Shown one piece after another: positions 20,770 through 32,511 of a DNA stretch of 64,000 nt. The stretch covers positions 1,674,001 to 1,738,000 of the forward strand of contig JAHQRK010000008.1 in NCBI GenBank assembly GCA_019828595.1. Reading direction: 5' to 3'. The notes under the pieces were generated by a model. It was not told where the DNA came from. It was given only the letters and a program-made list of their open reading frames with translations, and ran no database searches. This DNA comes from Aphanomyces cochlioides (taxonomy: Eukaryota > Oomycota > Saprolegniomycetes > Saprolegniales > Verrucalvaceae). The position numbers were made by a program, and so were the translations under genes. Positions within the stretch are counted from its first letter, which is position 1. Every line of letters starts with the position of its first letter.

Positions 20770-21103
20770 AGTCTTAAGTGGAAAGTATAAACGTTGTGTC
20801 CCTCAACCACTGACTCTGTTAAAAATTCGCCACTAAAGATCCACTGCTCCGTCTGTATGCAATTTCTTCATGCCAATGAAAGGAGAGCTCCCCTAGCTCT
20901 TCCAGCGGTCCAACACTTCAAAATGACTTGAATTCAAAGCCAAGGGAAAAATCGCCATGCCTTCTTTCCGTGCGTCTGTTCTTGGTCTATGTCTGCTTCG
21001 TTGTGGCACCTGAAATGCATCAAACTTGCAAGAAGAATACCAAACATTTCATTTCGTGCCGGCGCGTTCAATGCACTCGAGTCTTCATTTTCTCGTATTT
21101 TGT
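20770..21103. other. Convergent intergenic region
   Basis: 3' sides of the stomatin-like gene (plus) and the ATG16-like gene (minus) meet here. Nothing else recognised. Confidence 0.6.
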
Positions 21104-22878
21104 CTACTTCCACAAGACCAAGCAGCCATTTTTATCACACGACGCCAGCATTTGACCATTCGGACTCCACATGCAGCCAACGACAGCACCCGTGTGTGTA
21201 TCTTTGTTTTCACGCCATACTTTGGTCGTCGCCGCATCCCAAATCAAGACAGATCTAGTCAAAACCCATCAGCATGATTTGTTTCAAGTGCATCAAATAC
21301 CCCGAGGAGCTACCGGCCGCGACAAATTGGCCATCGGGCGTGATCGTGGCTTTACTCCAGTTGAAGCCGCACACATAAGACGGCGCAGTGAACGTCGCGA
21401 GCTTATCAAACATCCTCGTGTCGAGTAATTCGAGCGAATTGTCGCGGGAATTCGTCAATAATTTCGTGCCATCCTGGTGAAAAATTCATCAACATGACGC
21501 CTGGGGGAAATGATCTACCTTGGTAAAGGACACAGATGTGATTTGGTCTGCGTGTAAATCTGGCATTTCATGCACAGGATTCTTTGTTCTCGCATCCCAA
21601 AATCTATAGACATTCCAGGTTTCTTAGCATAGATTAGAGACGACTTTACATACCGGACAGCGCCATCTTGGTGGGCGCTGGCAAATAAACCACCGACAGC
21701 GACGGCTAGATCATTACATGTCGAACTACGCAGCGGACGATGCATGAAAACAAATGCAAAATGTGGTGGAAGCATACCGGCAGCTAAATGTTTTGAGATT
21801 TCGGCCAGAGGCAACGTCCCAAACGCGAATCGAGCGATCGGCACCACCCGTCAATACTTCATTCGTCTGATCCAGCAGAAATTCCGCCGCGTAGACTTTG
21901 CCCTGGTGGATTTTGTGTCACAAGGCATGGAGAGTATTATTTACTTTGTGCCCGAGCAGCGTATGCGCAATGCGGCCAGTACCAACGCGCCAAACTTGGC
22001 AAATTCGATCACAACCAGTGCCTAAAGGAATAATCACATCGAGAAAGGGATATGGATTTCAATACCAAGAACAAGCTCGCCATCTTCAGAAACTCGGACG
22101 CAAATGAGAGGTTGGGACATGCCCAGCCCACGGTAGTCGGCTTTGGCTTGGCAGGAGAAGGAGTCCCAAGCCCGCACGGTGCCGTCGCTGCTCGCTGTAA
22201 AGACAACTTTACCAGAGCCATTAAAGCAAACCGAATTGACTTCTGTAGCATGCGCACGGATGCATTTGCCGTCTTTTAGCGTTAAATTCATCGCGTCAGG
22301 AGTATTGGGAAGATGGGAAGCAGCTGATGTCGCAGTGGACGTCGACGGATTATCCTATCCGCTATACTAGTAAAATGGACAAAAACAACGGGTTGCGTAC
22401 AGATTGCGAGGCGTCCAGCATAAGTTCTTGCATCATTTTACTCTTTTCAATCAGTTGATGTTCCAAATCCCGCACCCGTCGTCGGAATTCTTCCGCCTCT
22501 TGCTCTGCGAGCTCAGCTCGGATCCGTTGGCGGTTGAGTTCGTCCCTACAACGCATGGTTCCGAGAGTTGATAAGGAGATGTAGGTACCTCAATTCATGC
22601 ATTTCCTTCTCCATTTCTTTCCCCGTCGCTTCAATCTCGTAGATACGACGCTGTAGCTGCATAAGCTGCTCGTCTTTCATCTGGACAATCTCGTTGGGAC
22701 TTGCATTCGTGCTCTGGACGTGCATGCGCTGATTCTGCGACGATATGTACTGCAACTGGGCCATTATCTGCTGATAAGATGTAATCAGTGCGCTGAAAGC
22801 CTGCGTTTCCACGCGGTTTCGCTCAGAAATGCGCTCCGACATGACGCGCAGACCCGCGTGATCTCTTTCCTTCTGCAT
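21104..22878 (-). CDS. ATG16: ATG16-like autophagy protein (coiled coil plus WD40 propeller)
   Basis: Nine exons: 22878-22589, 22545-22401, 22354-22066, 22021-21945, 21902-21778, 21725-21654, 21603-21519, 21473-21301 and 21254-21104. Every one joins in frame with GTA.. donors and TAG/CAG acceptors, giving 468 residues. The N-terminal 145 residues are helical: RNRVETQAFSALITSYQQIMAQLQ, where ATG16 binds ATG5, then a coiled coil (KDEQLMQLQRRIYEIEA ... EFRRRVRDLEHQLIEKSK) for dimerisation. A Ser/Thr-rich linker leads to WD repeats: ATEVNSVCFNGSGK..SSDGTVRAWD, GKVYAAEFL..GGADRSIRVWD, LFASAHQDGAVRFWD, and the final LASCDKNGCLVLWK. ATG16 joins the ATG12-ATG5 conjugate to direct ATG8 lipidation on autophagosomes. 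A generic coiled-coil/WD40 protein is the alternative. Confidence 0.85.
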
Positions 22879-23021
22879 CTTCTTTGACTTTTTCCCAAAT
22901 GAATTCTATGACCGAATTATTTGATGAGCTATTTTGAGAGATATTTGACTTTGTAAACTTTACAGTAAACTTTACTGCTGATAAGAGTTTTTGACGCCAA
23001 TAGACGTTTTACGCAGTCTAA
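22879..23021. other. ATG16-like gene upstream region
   Basis: AT-rich 140 bp between the start codon and the MITE, which has therefore inserted within the probable promoter. No ATCCGGAT or CCAAT module seen. Confidence 0.4.
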
Positions 23022-23351
23022 GGGCCCGTCTGGCAACCGAAAATATTACAAGAAATAGGCCATTTTTAGGCCAAATTCAAAATTAGGGTGCGTCTGGCAA
23101 AATCAATATGCCATTTTCAGCCAAAATGGGATCAACGATTTATGGCATATTCAAAATAGAGGTAAAACCTCCATTTCGTAAAATGGCATTTTGGGAGCCT
23201 CCACTGAGTATATCCCAACCAAAAATATTGGATTTGGTGCAAAACTCTTGGAGATAAACAAGTTCATATTTTGACCTCAATTATTGAATTTGGCCTAAAA
23301 ATGGCTTTTTGGACCTATTTATTGTAATATTTTAGGTTGCCAGACGGGCCC
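23022..23351. mobile_element. 330-bp PIF/Harbinger MITE with TAA duplication
   Basis: Ends are GGGCCCGTCTGGCAACCG and its mirror ...GGTTGCCAGACGGGCCC. TAA lies at 23019-23021 and 23352-23354. The first 12 bases equal the right terminus of the large Harbinger element ending at 40870 (CCAGACGGGCCC), so that family is the probable mobiliser. The interior holds repeated AAAATGGCAT/ATGCCATTTT phrases that strengthen the fold. Confidence 0.88.
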
Positions 23352-23354
23352 TAA

Positions 23355-23795
23355 CAATAAAAGTACTCGCTTCAGTTTATAAGCAGTTAATGTAGAACGT
23401 TTATGAAGTTACCCTCGCTTATAGAAGGAAGGACTTCAAAATCAACTTGATCCCTGCAGTAGCCCTCTTATCCCTCACTAATCTCTTTATTCTTACTAAC
23501 TGTCAAATAAGCATTTTATAAATGTCATACCCAATCAAATTAAGTAGATTTCGTTTTGTCCAAGCTCATGGGATAAAATTCAGTCTGTGATAGATTTATA
23601 CTGTCAATTTTATAAGCGTCTTCATCATCATGCTGACGACTAGTGCAGTTTTGACAGTTCGCAACACCATTCAGTCACTATTCATTTTCATGATATTCAT
23701 CTAGAGGTATTCAATTGTAGAGTTCAAAAGCTCTGTAAACTCTCGCACAATGAATATATTTACTATCAAGGTTATGAATGATTCACAATCAAAGT
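23355..23795. other. Spacer downstream of a transposase gene
   Basis: AT-rich and without a recognised gene. It may contain one end of the mariner-like element whose transposase ends at 23796, but I found no convincing terminal repeats. Confidence 0.4.
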
Positions 23796-25184
23796 CTATT
23801 CAGAGCCCGTGTCGTCATTGCTGGAGCTTTCAGCAGACGAGTCTTCATCTGACTCAAGGTTATCAATCTCGATGAGGTGCTCATGCAGCTTTTGCAAATT
23901 TTCTTCGGCAGAACGTACACACCCTTTGATTGTGTCCGGTTTCAATTCTGCAAAGGCCAACTCCAATGGGGTCTTAACTTCTGGAAACTGTGTCATGTCG
24001 GTGTATTGGCGACCAACTTTAGTCTTGACATTAGCCCATATAAGCTCGATCGGTTGAAGATCGGAGTGGTGGGGTGGGGTGTAAACAACAGTGTGTCCAC
24101 GGCTTTGAGCCATATCCACAATCACTGGACGAACATGAGCCTTGATGTAAGTCGCCAATTTTTGCCACAGCTCACTCTTATACTCATCACCACTGGTTGC
24201 AATACCATACAAAGCGCAAGCTTCGAGCAGCACACTCTTGCGCTTCCCACTTGTAGGCGTCGAGCCCGGCAAACCCTTATGGTACTTTGCTTTGTCGAGG
24301 ACAATCAATGCATTTTTAACTCCATGTGTGTCCAACTCGTCGAAAAGACGTTTGAACCAACTCTTGTAGTAAACTTGATCGAACATACCATGATAGTCCT
24401 TCGTCTCCTTGCATTTGCCAGTGGTCTTTCTTTCCCCGCCAGTGAATATATCGAGAGCCATGACTCCACTCTCAAGTGTCGGTGAGTCAAGTATTGCAAC
24501 CACGAAGCAATAACGGCGACCCTTGTGTTTTTCTTTGGGTGCAACATCAAGTTTGTCGGACGGGTCGTACAAGTCCTGATGATGAGATTTGTAGTGGTGG
24601 TGGATAAAGGACTCGTCGGTGTAAACAATGTGTGGTCTTCCAGCACCCTTGATATGGGGCTGCATCAAACGAACGTATGTATCACGGGCAAGTGCATTGG
24701 ATGCAGACAAGTGGTATGTTGAACCTTTGCTGCGGGTGCCACGCTTGTATCCTTGTACCTTCAGGAAGCGCTGAACGGCACGCAATGTTGAAGTACATTG
24801 CTTCTTGTCATCGGGGTTGAAGTCAAGAATATACTTCGCGTGCAAGTACATCATAACATCCACCGCTGTTGTACGTGTTCTTGTTGCACGCCTTGCACGA
24901 ACAAATTCCTGGACCATTTGGACCACCTCCTTGGTCCGAGGGACCTTAGTGACATGAGTTGTACGATTACCAGTGTGTACTGCGACTGATACTGTCTGTG
25001 TTGAGATGTATTCACGCCACACATCTTGAACCAAGTTGAGGTTGCGTCCGAGCGCTTCGGAGACCTTCTTGGATGCTCCAGCAACATTTTGGCTCCGAAA
25101 CCACGCATGTAGACGAAGAATGTCATGTCTCTCTTCTCTTGTGACTGTACGCGGTGGCGAGCAGCCTTCACGAAGGCAAAACAA
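23796..25184 (-). CDS. Mariner/IS630-superfamily transposase (DDE_3 type), long open frame
   Basis: A 462-codon open frame. The N-terminal part is helix-turn-helix (TVTREERHDILRLHAWFRSQ ... SEALGRNLNLVQDVW). The catalytic core shows YTDESFIHHHY (first Asp), LIVLDKAKYHKG (second Asp) and PPHHSDLQPIELIWANVK (catalytic Glu at the end of the DDE). The C-terminus is acidic (SDEDSSAESSSNDD). The frame's first codon is TTG behind a TGA, while a good ATG at 25204 is in another frame, so a one-base indel near the start is likely. The rest is intact, so the copy is probably young. Terminal inverted repeats were not found by eye. Confidence 0.85.
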   Translation of the reverse strand: MFCLREGCSPPRTVTREERHDILRLHAWFRSQNVAGASKKVSEALGRNLNLVQDVWREYISTQTVSVAVHTGNRTTHVTKVPRTKEVVQMVQEFVRARRATRTRTTAVDVMMYLHAKYILDFNPDDKKQCTSTLRAVQRFLKVQGYKRGTRSKGSTYHLSASNALARDTYVRLMQPHIKGAGRPHIVYTDESFIHHHYKSHHQDLYDPSDKLDVAPKEKHKGRRYCFVVAILDSPTLESGVMALDIFTGGERKTTGKCKETKDYHGMFDQVYYKSWFKRLFDELDTHGVKNALIVLDKAKYHKGLPGSTPTSGKRKSVLLEACALYGIATSGDEYKSELWQKLATYIKAHVRPVIVDMAQSRGHTVVYTPPHHSDLQPIELIWANVKTKVGRQYTDMTQFPEVKTPLELAFAELKPDTIKGCVRSAEENLQKLHEHLIEIDNLESDEDSSAESSSNDDTGSE

Positions 25185-25779
25185 GCATCAACTTTCGGGT
25201 CCATGGTGTATGCCGGATCGAAAATATCGAGCGAGCGTTAGATGTGGTGCGTCGGTTGAAACCTTAATGATCTTCAACGGTTATCGACTTATACAGTACC
25301 TGTGATGATTCCATTCAGAAAACCTCTAACATTTAATATCCAAAATCGCATTTTTTATAGGGGTTATCATATTTCAAGATTGAAATTGACATCAACTCAT
25401 CCATGCAATGTAGAATATTAACAAGGGAATTGGTTTTCGCAGTGTTTGAAGAGTACGGCTTTGTGGAGGTGCAAAATTCCTGTTTCTCTTTGAAATTCGC
25501 AAGTGATTTGACATATACTAGTATTTGCAAAGATATTGCAAAATATACACTATGGACAAAACAAAACCTGGCTAAATTCCGGATAGGACACAAATCCACG
25601 AAACAAAATGTTTCGTAAATCAAAAATATGATTTTGATGTATATGTGATATTGTATGCACCTGAAAATATGTCGACATATCAGCAATTTGCGAAACATGC
25701 ATATTCGGATGATATTTTAGCCAATAACGAGGCTTTAGAAAGATTATATTGATGTTAGAAAAACGAAACCACTCGCAGG
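25185..25779. other. Spacer between two transposon genes
   Basis: AT-rich, no recognised gene. The Crypton boundary should lie here but Cryptons have no inverted repeats to mark it. Confidence 0.4.
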
Positions 25780-28108
25780 ATGCCCGATTCTGACGAAGAT
25801 GAGTCCCAACAGTCGCGTGAAGATGAACCAGGAGACGACATAATAGCCCTGAGAGTGGTGTCGTCCACAAGAAAACAATACGAATCCATTTTAGTCAGGA
25901 TAACACGCTGGCTTGCTAATGCCCACCCAGAAATGGTTGAAGGTGGGCGAATCAAGCTCCCCATTCCCGTCAAGGTCTGCAAAAGTATAATGTCTCACTC
26001 GTCCATTAAGCGAAATAGGCAAGGAGTCGAGATCCAGCCAAGACAATTCAATAGTCATGCCACAATAAGCGGTGTACAGAGTGCAATTAATTATTTGTAC
26101 AAGGAAATGAACGTCACAATGGCATCTGATGTTAAAAAAGTGCTTTCAGGTCATTATACTACCGTCAACTTGAACTCATATTCCTATTTGTAGAATTTAG
26201 TGCTTGGTTTAAGCGCAAAATCGCGCAATTAAAGGCTAGTGGAGAGAAATCAATTGTAGAAGGGAAATCTCCAATGTCGATCGCGGGTATAGCTTATGCC
26301 TGTTATTGAGAAAATCATAAAATATAGGCTACAGATTTCTAGCAATGAAAGCCCTGAAGTTAAACACAGACATGCATTTGTGCATGACGTCGCATTCTAT
26401 TCTCATATTATGCTGGAATTTAATGGCACGTGCAGTCTCTACAGCGAGCATTATGCTCGAACATGTCTGTTGGAAAGGTTCGTGAATGTCGAGCTTCATC
26501 ATAAATTCGTGTAGGAGATTGCTTAATCATTGAATATGGTTTGCAGAAAAATGACCAAGCAGGTGAAAAGCGTCACCCGCGGCATGTCTACGCAAATCCC
26601 ACTTGCCCTGAGATCTGCCCCATATTAAGGTTTGAACATTGTAGGATTACTCTATAAGTATTTTGTAGCTTGGCGATTTTAATATTTACTCGCCCACCTC
26701 AAGTACCAGGGTCATCAAATTTGCTGCTTGGTGCAAATGCAAAAACTCGCTTTTCGTGGTGGCTGTCAAAAGCATGTCAATCGCACGAAGAAGAAATTAT
26801 TTCATTAGGTTTGTCAATCTCAGACATAGGAACACATTCTTTCCGTAAGGGTGTGGCCACGGAAATAGCTAGTTGCTCTGGTGGACCTCAAGCCATTGCA
26901 ATATGGCTCAGGGCCGGATGGAGTCTCGGTAATGTTCAGAATAGATACATTTTCGAAGGTGCTCGAGGGGATCAATTTGTTGGTAGAGCTGCAACTGGTA
27001 CGCCCATTCAGGATTCATCTAATTTTACCCGCTACCCGTAGGATTAGACATGAACGATGAGACTTTTACTTCATTACCACCTCATTTCCACGGGGTTGTG
27101 TTATCACCAGTTCAATGGGACTCGATTCTCCCTGGTTACTCAGAGTATTATCCTCCAAACTTTCGTTCTGCGATTCCTTTCTTTCTTGCATCTCTAACTT
27201 TTCACCAAAATTGGCTCAAATCCAACTTAAATGCCAGTCACCCACTCTTCATGTCGAATGTATGGCTATCGGGTCTTCTACCAATGTTGCTGCCTCTTGT
27301 TCAGCATGGTGTTCTTGTTAATCACGTTTCTCGGCTTGCCGCTACTGGGATTCCACCGTTTGTGCCGTTGGCGTAAAAACTTAAATTGCTCCAGACTACT
27401 GTGGAAACATTTCAATCGGTCGTTTTAAAAAAGCTAGACGATGTGCCCAAGCAAGTTCACCAGCAAATTCAGAGTATTTCATATCGTACTGATACTCCCT
27501 TGACACTTGGCATGCTGGATAAAACACTTGACGAATTTGGAAACACTTTATTAAATAAGATACAAGAATCAACAGCTACAAGCAACTCTAACTACTCAGT
27601 TAGTGAAGAAAACTTGACAATGTCTACACAGGAAGCCATCTGTGCTGGTGCTTTGGCCACAAATTTGCTGACACATGATGAAAGCTCAAGTCGTAAGCCT
27701 CATTTTACTGAAAATTTGGAATGGTGGAGGAGAAATACTTGCGTGACCAAAATGACATGCCCAAAGGGTAAAGTATTTGATATATGGAACCTATGGATGG
27801 ATGGGAATCGAGAAAATAAAATGCCACCCTTACGCATGTGTAAAGCCAAAGATTTTGACAAGCGGACGGACCAAACAAACTTCTCCAAGGCCAAGAAGGT
27901 GGTTTGCAAACTTGTTTCCTTGTCAAATAAATCAGAGAAGAGCATAACAGAAATGTCTATACCTGAACGCAATGGCCTCTTTCAGGAGTCCTTTCTGGCA
28001 TTGTGTCGTGAGTTCCTTGGCTCTGACGACGCAGGACTCCTGAGTCGGCGGCGCGTGTTCGAAATGAGCTGTCAAACAGTCTATGATATGATAAATAGAG
28101 AATCCTAA
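25780..28108 (+). pseudogene. Crypton tyrosine recombinase with C-terminal GCR1_C-like domain, broken
   Basis: Pieces in order: 25780-26150 (MPDSDEDESQQ..., a SAM-like N-terminal domain with TRKQYESILVRITRWL); 26196 on; 26670-27041 with GTHSFRKGVATEIA (H-x-x-R) and NRYIFEGARGDQFVGRA (catalytic Tyr); 27050-27376 with SLPPHF; and 27386-28108 carrying DIWNLWMDGNREN...FSKAKKVVCKLVSL, like the GCR1_C DNA-binding domain found in Cryptons. A 42-nt GT-AG intron after 26150 is plausible. A frame change near 27041 and an in-frame TAA at 27374 break the gene. Cryptons integrate a circular intermediate by a tyrosine recombinase rather than a DDE enzyme. Confidence 0.8.
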
Positions 28109-28273
28109 TACAATTTGTCACTCACTGTGTGATTGTCTTCATGGTCTTCACCGTTCGTCGCCAGCAGTGTGATGCATCAAACATGTCTTGGTCACCTTCC
28201 TTCAAGCTCTCGAAATCAAACTGTGAGGCTTGATAATAGTATTAAATTTAAAAGGCATTCTCCTTCTTTCGTA

Positions 28274-30115
28274 CTACTCTGGTCCGAAATGTTTGCACAC
28301 GCAAAAATATCTTGATTTTTGTATGGTAATATTGTCGAGTTTCACTTATTCAATGTATGGAACTGTCAAAATGCATAAATATGCCACGAAATAAAAATCA
28401 AAAATACCTTTATTAAAAGTGTACTCATTCAAAAGAATTCATTTGGCCTTCCATGTAGGCCTCTTCGCCAAGTCGAAAGTCTAACTGAATCAAGGCATTT
28501 TCAAAGGAAGCTTGGTCACATTCGACATTGTACTCTAGAAGATTTTCAATACAAGCATCCTTTCACATATGAGAAGCTTGTAATCGTTGCCGCCTCCGAG
28601 AGACATCGATATTTCCATCACCTTTTGTAGTGTAAGAAAGTTCTTTGACAAAGAGCTACTTGGAAGCTCACGAAATGCATCCTCCACAGTCAGAATGAGC
28701 TCCTCGATAGTTCGAGTAGTCTTCTGATACTGTAGGCTTTGAATAGAATTAAAGAATCCGAGATCCAAAACGTTGAAATCAGGGCTGTTGGCAGGCTGGT
28801 TGACGACAGAGACGCCATTCACACCGTTGGAAGCAAGAAATTCCGTCGTCAAGCTCTTGTGGGGGCTTGCGTTGTCTTGCTGAATTATGACACCTTTCAC
28901 TTGTCCAGCGCGGGGAAATTTCTCCTTGACCGCTGGAATTACCTTTTGCAGAATCGACGTTCTTCGGCACAACGACAGTCGATCCTTTTGGGCGGTTCTT
29001 GCTGGATCTTTGCGCAGAAACAAGCTCCACAAACGGCCAAACACCAATTTTTCCGTCAAATTCGGTTTTGCGGTGGAAATCGTAGCGAGGGTGGGACACA
29101 GCGGCAAGAAACATCACTTTTGTGATGAAGCCCTTGGACTTCACTGAATGTGCGGCGAGTTCTTCTTCTTCATACACGTAGAATTTCCTTCGAACCTTCG
29201 TCAAGTAAAACCACTTCTCATCAACATGAACATTGCTGTGCATGTTGTCAAAGAGTTGGTTCTGACTCGACGACGGCTCGAGGAAACTCAGTTCAAAGCG
29301 CAATCGTGCCATCTTGTTGTCTTCTGTCAGGAGCGGCTTCACGTAACTTGACCGTGCCTTGAGCCTCTCGTACTCTTTCATATACCGTATAATAGTGGTC
29401 TTGGGAACGTTTGAAATAGCCGAGAGTGAACGGAGGGTTTGGCGCTGATGTTGATCTACAGCCTTGATGGACTTTTCGATATCTTCAGCACTTCGTTTCT
29501 TCTTGCGTCCAGAATTACCTAGGATAAGTATACTTTAGAATTTTATACTCATGTAAATTGATGATAATATTATTTATGGGAGGTTTATCTTTGATTTTGG
29601 ACGAGATGTCGGCAGTCGGGCTTCCTGCCTCGATTGATGTTCGTGCGCGGCTCCAGATGCGCGCCACAGTTGTGCGATTGCATTCAAACAGTCTAGCCGT
29701 ATGCTGGCATGCGCGTACTGGAAGCTGTCCGCCATCTGAGAGCTCCAGAAGGTGTTCATAGACTGCTCGCCTCTCCTCTGGATCGAGGTTCTTTCGACGT
29801 CTCCTTGATGTCAGAGATGCTCCAGGAGCACGAGAAGTCGTTGAGAGGACATCAGGCATGAGTACAACGGAATGCGCTTGTGCAGACGGAGTATTATTGA
29901 GTTATGAAGTGGTGGCGGGAGATTTTTCATTTTGTTTGCCCCGTTGTCGTCCGTCTAGCTCAGCAACCATTACGAATTCGAAAGTTCTAAAAACAACCAA
30001 TGAAAATAGAGATCTTGTGCTACTCATTCCACCAATCAGATTGTCCAAACTCCTCTTGTTAGAAAAATCCCGCCAATCCAAACTTTTTCGGTGCAATCAT
30101 TTCGGACCAGATTAG
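28274..30115. mobile_element. Tc1/mariner-type element with TIRs and TA duplication
   Basis: The left end CTACTCTGGTCCGAAATG and the right end, reading inward, CTAATCTGGTCCGAAATG, continue as similar TTTGCAC/ATTGCAC. TA lies on each side (28272-28273 and 30116-30117). The 1842-bp element contains one broken transposase on the minus strand. Confidence 0.88.
28535..29859 (-). pseudogene. Mariner-like transposase with frame breaks
   Basis: The start at 29859 (MPDVLSTTSRAPG) leads to a helix-turn-helix (LDPEERRAVYEHLLEL...RACQHTARLFECNRTTVARIW). The next frame, 29381-28960, has MKEYERLKARSSYVKPLL, then HVDEKWFYLTKVRRKFYVYEEE (first Asp), DFDGK-like and WPFVELVSAQRSSKNRPKG. A third frame carries IQQDNASPHKSL (second Asp) and NQPANSPDFNVLDLGFF (third Asp), a DDD-type mariner core. 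A frame change near 28950 breaks the gene, and the join near 29520 has no clean intron. The order and TIRs leave no doubt about the family. Confidence 0.85.
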
Positions 30116-30308
30116 TATAATGTTTCGAAAATACTCAAATATACAGGCTGTAGGTAAATAACACTTCGATGTTGTCGTGAACTGTGAATATCATCGTACG
30201 ATAAATACCATAAGCAAAGATCCCCATTCCCCCTTGAGCTTATAATGTTAAACTCGATGAGAGAGGATAAAACATTGTATACCACTCGAAATCCCATGCA
30301 TTGCCGTT
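30116..30308. other. Spacer
   Basis: Short region between the mariner-like element and the 3' end of the GlnRS gene. Nothing recognised. Confidence 0.5.
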
Positions 30309-32431
30309 TTACTTCTTTTCAAACAATTTCTTTTGCTTGGCCCAATCCTTTTGGAGTTTCTTGATCGCGCTCTTACTCATTGGTTGTCCATCCGCGCCAT
30401 GAGTTGGAATACCATCGGCATCCCATTGCGAGTATTGTGGGTCATTCTTGAACATTTCCTTGGGATCGACGTTCATCTTCGCTTTCTTCTCGGCCAATTG
30501 ACGTGCTTGTTCTTCCTTGCGGGCATTGGCCTCAGTGGAAGCAGCAGTCTCCTTCGCATCCCGCAAGGCGACGATTTGATTCAGCACAGGGCGTTCGGCG
30601 GTCGAGTCTTGATCCACGACGAAGTAACCCATGCGTTCAAATTGGAACGACGTCGACACTGGCGAGCCGATAATGTGGCGATCGACAAGAGCCTTGGCAT
30701 ATACTTTTTCACTGCCGACAGTATCAACGAGGGCTTCCCAGTCGTCAACAGGGCCCAATTCCGGTACGGTGAACAAATGTGAGTAGACACGGACTTCACA
30801 AGGAGCGGCGGTCGATGGAACCCACGTGAGAACACCCTTGGGCTTGACTTGGAGAGCATCAGCGTAGTCGCACGTGCCCGTAACTTTAATTACGCGGCCC
30901 TAGATAATTGAGGGTCATTTCTAACTTATCCAGGACTTTTGATACCTTAGCGTCAACTTGAACACCTGTGCAGGTAAACACGGGGCCGTACTTGATACGA
31001 ACGACTTTGTTGGGGGCAATGCCAAAGAAGTCGGCACTGTCGTCCTTGGCACGAATGTCCGATTGATCCAAGTAGAAAGTCTTGGTGAGTTCGACTTGGT
31101 GTGTTGAAGGACGGTGCTCCTTGTCCTGGGGAAAGTCAGGAACTTCACAAGTCAAAGCTTGGTAATTTTCAATTTCGACCTAAAATTCATCAGCTTTGCC
31201 CAGAGCGACAAAGAAAATGAGTGTACCTCGACGGGTTCTAGCACGGCCATTGCTCGTGCACAAGAGTCTCCGAGCATGGAACGAGCCACAGCGTAGAGCT
31301 TTTCAATTTGAATCGTGGATTGGACACGCGTTACTCCGATTTCCTTGCAGAAAGCGTTCAAAATTGGCGCGGAGAAACCACGGCGACGAAGACCGTTGAG
31401 AGTCGCAAGACGGGGATCGTCCCAGCCACGCACATGGCCGTGAGTGACGAGTTTCAGGAGTTTTCGCTTCGACAAGACGGTATATGTGATGTTGAGACGG
31501 GCGAATTCATACACCTGAGGCTTGTACAAGTCGAGTTGGTCGAGGAGCCAGTAGTACGATTCGCGGCGCGTTTCAAATTCGAGCGTACAGATCGAGTAAT
31601 CAATGTGTTCGAGGGCATCGACAATACAGTGAGTGTAATCGTACGTTGGGTAAATGCACCACTTGTCGCCGATGTGAGGATGCGGCACGAATTTGATACG
31701 ATACGCGACAAAGTCCCACATATTTGGATTCGGTGACTCGAGTTGCATCTTCAGGCGGAGCGAAGCAGCTCCTTCTGCATATTCACCACGGCGCATCTTT
31801 TCGAAATGGACCAAGTTATCTTCGACTGAGCGATTGCGGTAAGGCGATTCAGCGGGTGCAAGCAATTCAGGTGTGAGTTGGAATCCTTCCGAGGCAGCGC
31901 GGCCGTGCAAATCGCGCAAAATGGATCGGCTCGCTTCAATTTCAGCCTTGGATTGATGGCAGACATAAGCGCGTCCTTTTTTGATAAGTTGGATCGCAAA
32001 GTCGTACAATTCATCAAAGTATTCCGAGCTGTAGGTCGTCTTCCATGGCTTCCAGCCCAACCAGTCGACGTTAGCACGAATTGCTTGGATATATTCTTGG
32101 CTTTCCGCTTCAGGGTTGGTATCATCATATCTATACCAACACACAACATCAAAAATGCCATTCTGTAGGAAAATTCCAGCTATACGATAGGAGAATGGAG
32201 AGAAAGGACGTACCGAAAGATCGTGCGGCGTTTGTCGGCCGGAACGCCAAGTTTGTCAAAAGCTTGACTGAAATTCATCGACATGGATTTCGCATGCCCG
32301 ACATGGAGATACCCGTTCGGCTCTGGGGGAAATCGGGTCACGCAGAAGCCATCGTTGATCTCCTTGTGCTTCTTTTCCCATGCTTCCGAGTTCTTCATCA
32401 CGTCCAGGACGCGCGCTTGGAGTTCCGCCAT
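30309..32431 (-). CDS. Glutaminyl-tRNA synthetase
   Basis: Four exons, 32431-32214, 32130-31227, 31179-30946 and 30899-30309, join in frame to 648 residues. The class I HIGH signature appears as [16 protein letters not shown] (residues 35-50) and the KMSKS loop as VLSKRKL. Between them are YDDTNPEAE and [28 protein letters not shown], hallmarks of the GlnRS/GluRS catalytic core, and [16 protein letters not shown] follows the KMSKS loop. The anticodon-binding beta-barrels follow. The enzyme charges tRNA-Gln with glutamine. It lacks the N-terminal extension of animal and plant cytosolic enzymes, and ends in a Lys-rich helix ([21 protein letters not shown]). The introns are 47-83 nt. Two ATCCGGAT-type sites lie just upstream of the start. 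Confidence 0.95.
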
Positions 32432-32490
32432 CTTGTCCCAGGATTGAACTTTTTAATGGCCGTGCAAATTCCACAATGGGAAAATTGGCA

Positions 32491-32511
32491 GTCTCCGGAT
32501 AATATCCGGAT
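32491..32511. promoter_or_regulatory. ATCCGGAT-type sites upstream of GlnRS
   Basis: CTCCGGAT and an exact ATCCGGAT (32504-32511) form a pair centred about 70 bp upstream of the GlnRS start codon. The same octamer occurs six times in the promoter region at 15880-16613. Confidence 0.5.

Noticed and set aside
23594..25310. TATACTGT / TATACAGT near the mariner-like transposase as TIRs
   Set aside because: Similarity does not extend beyond about eight bases and the positions are asymmetric.
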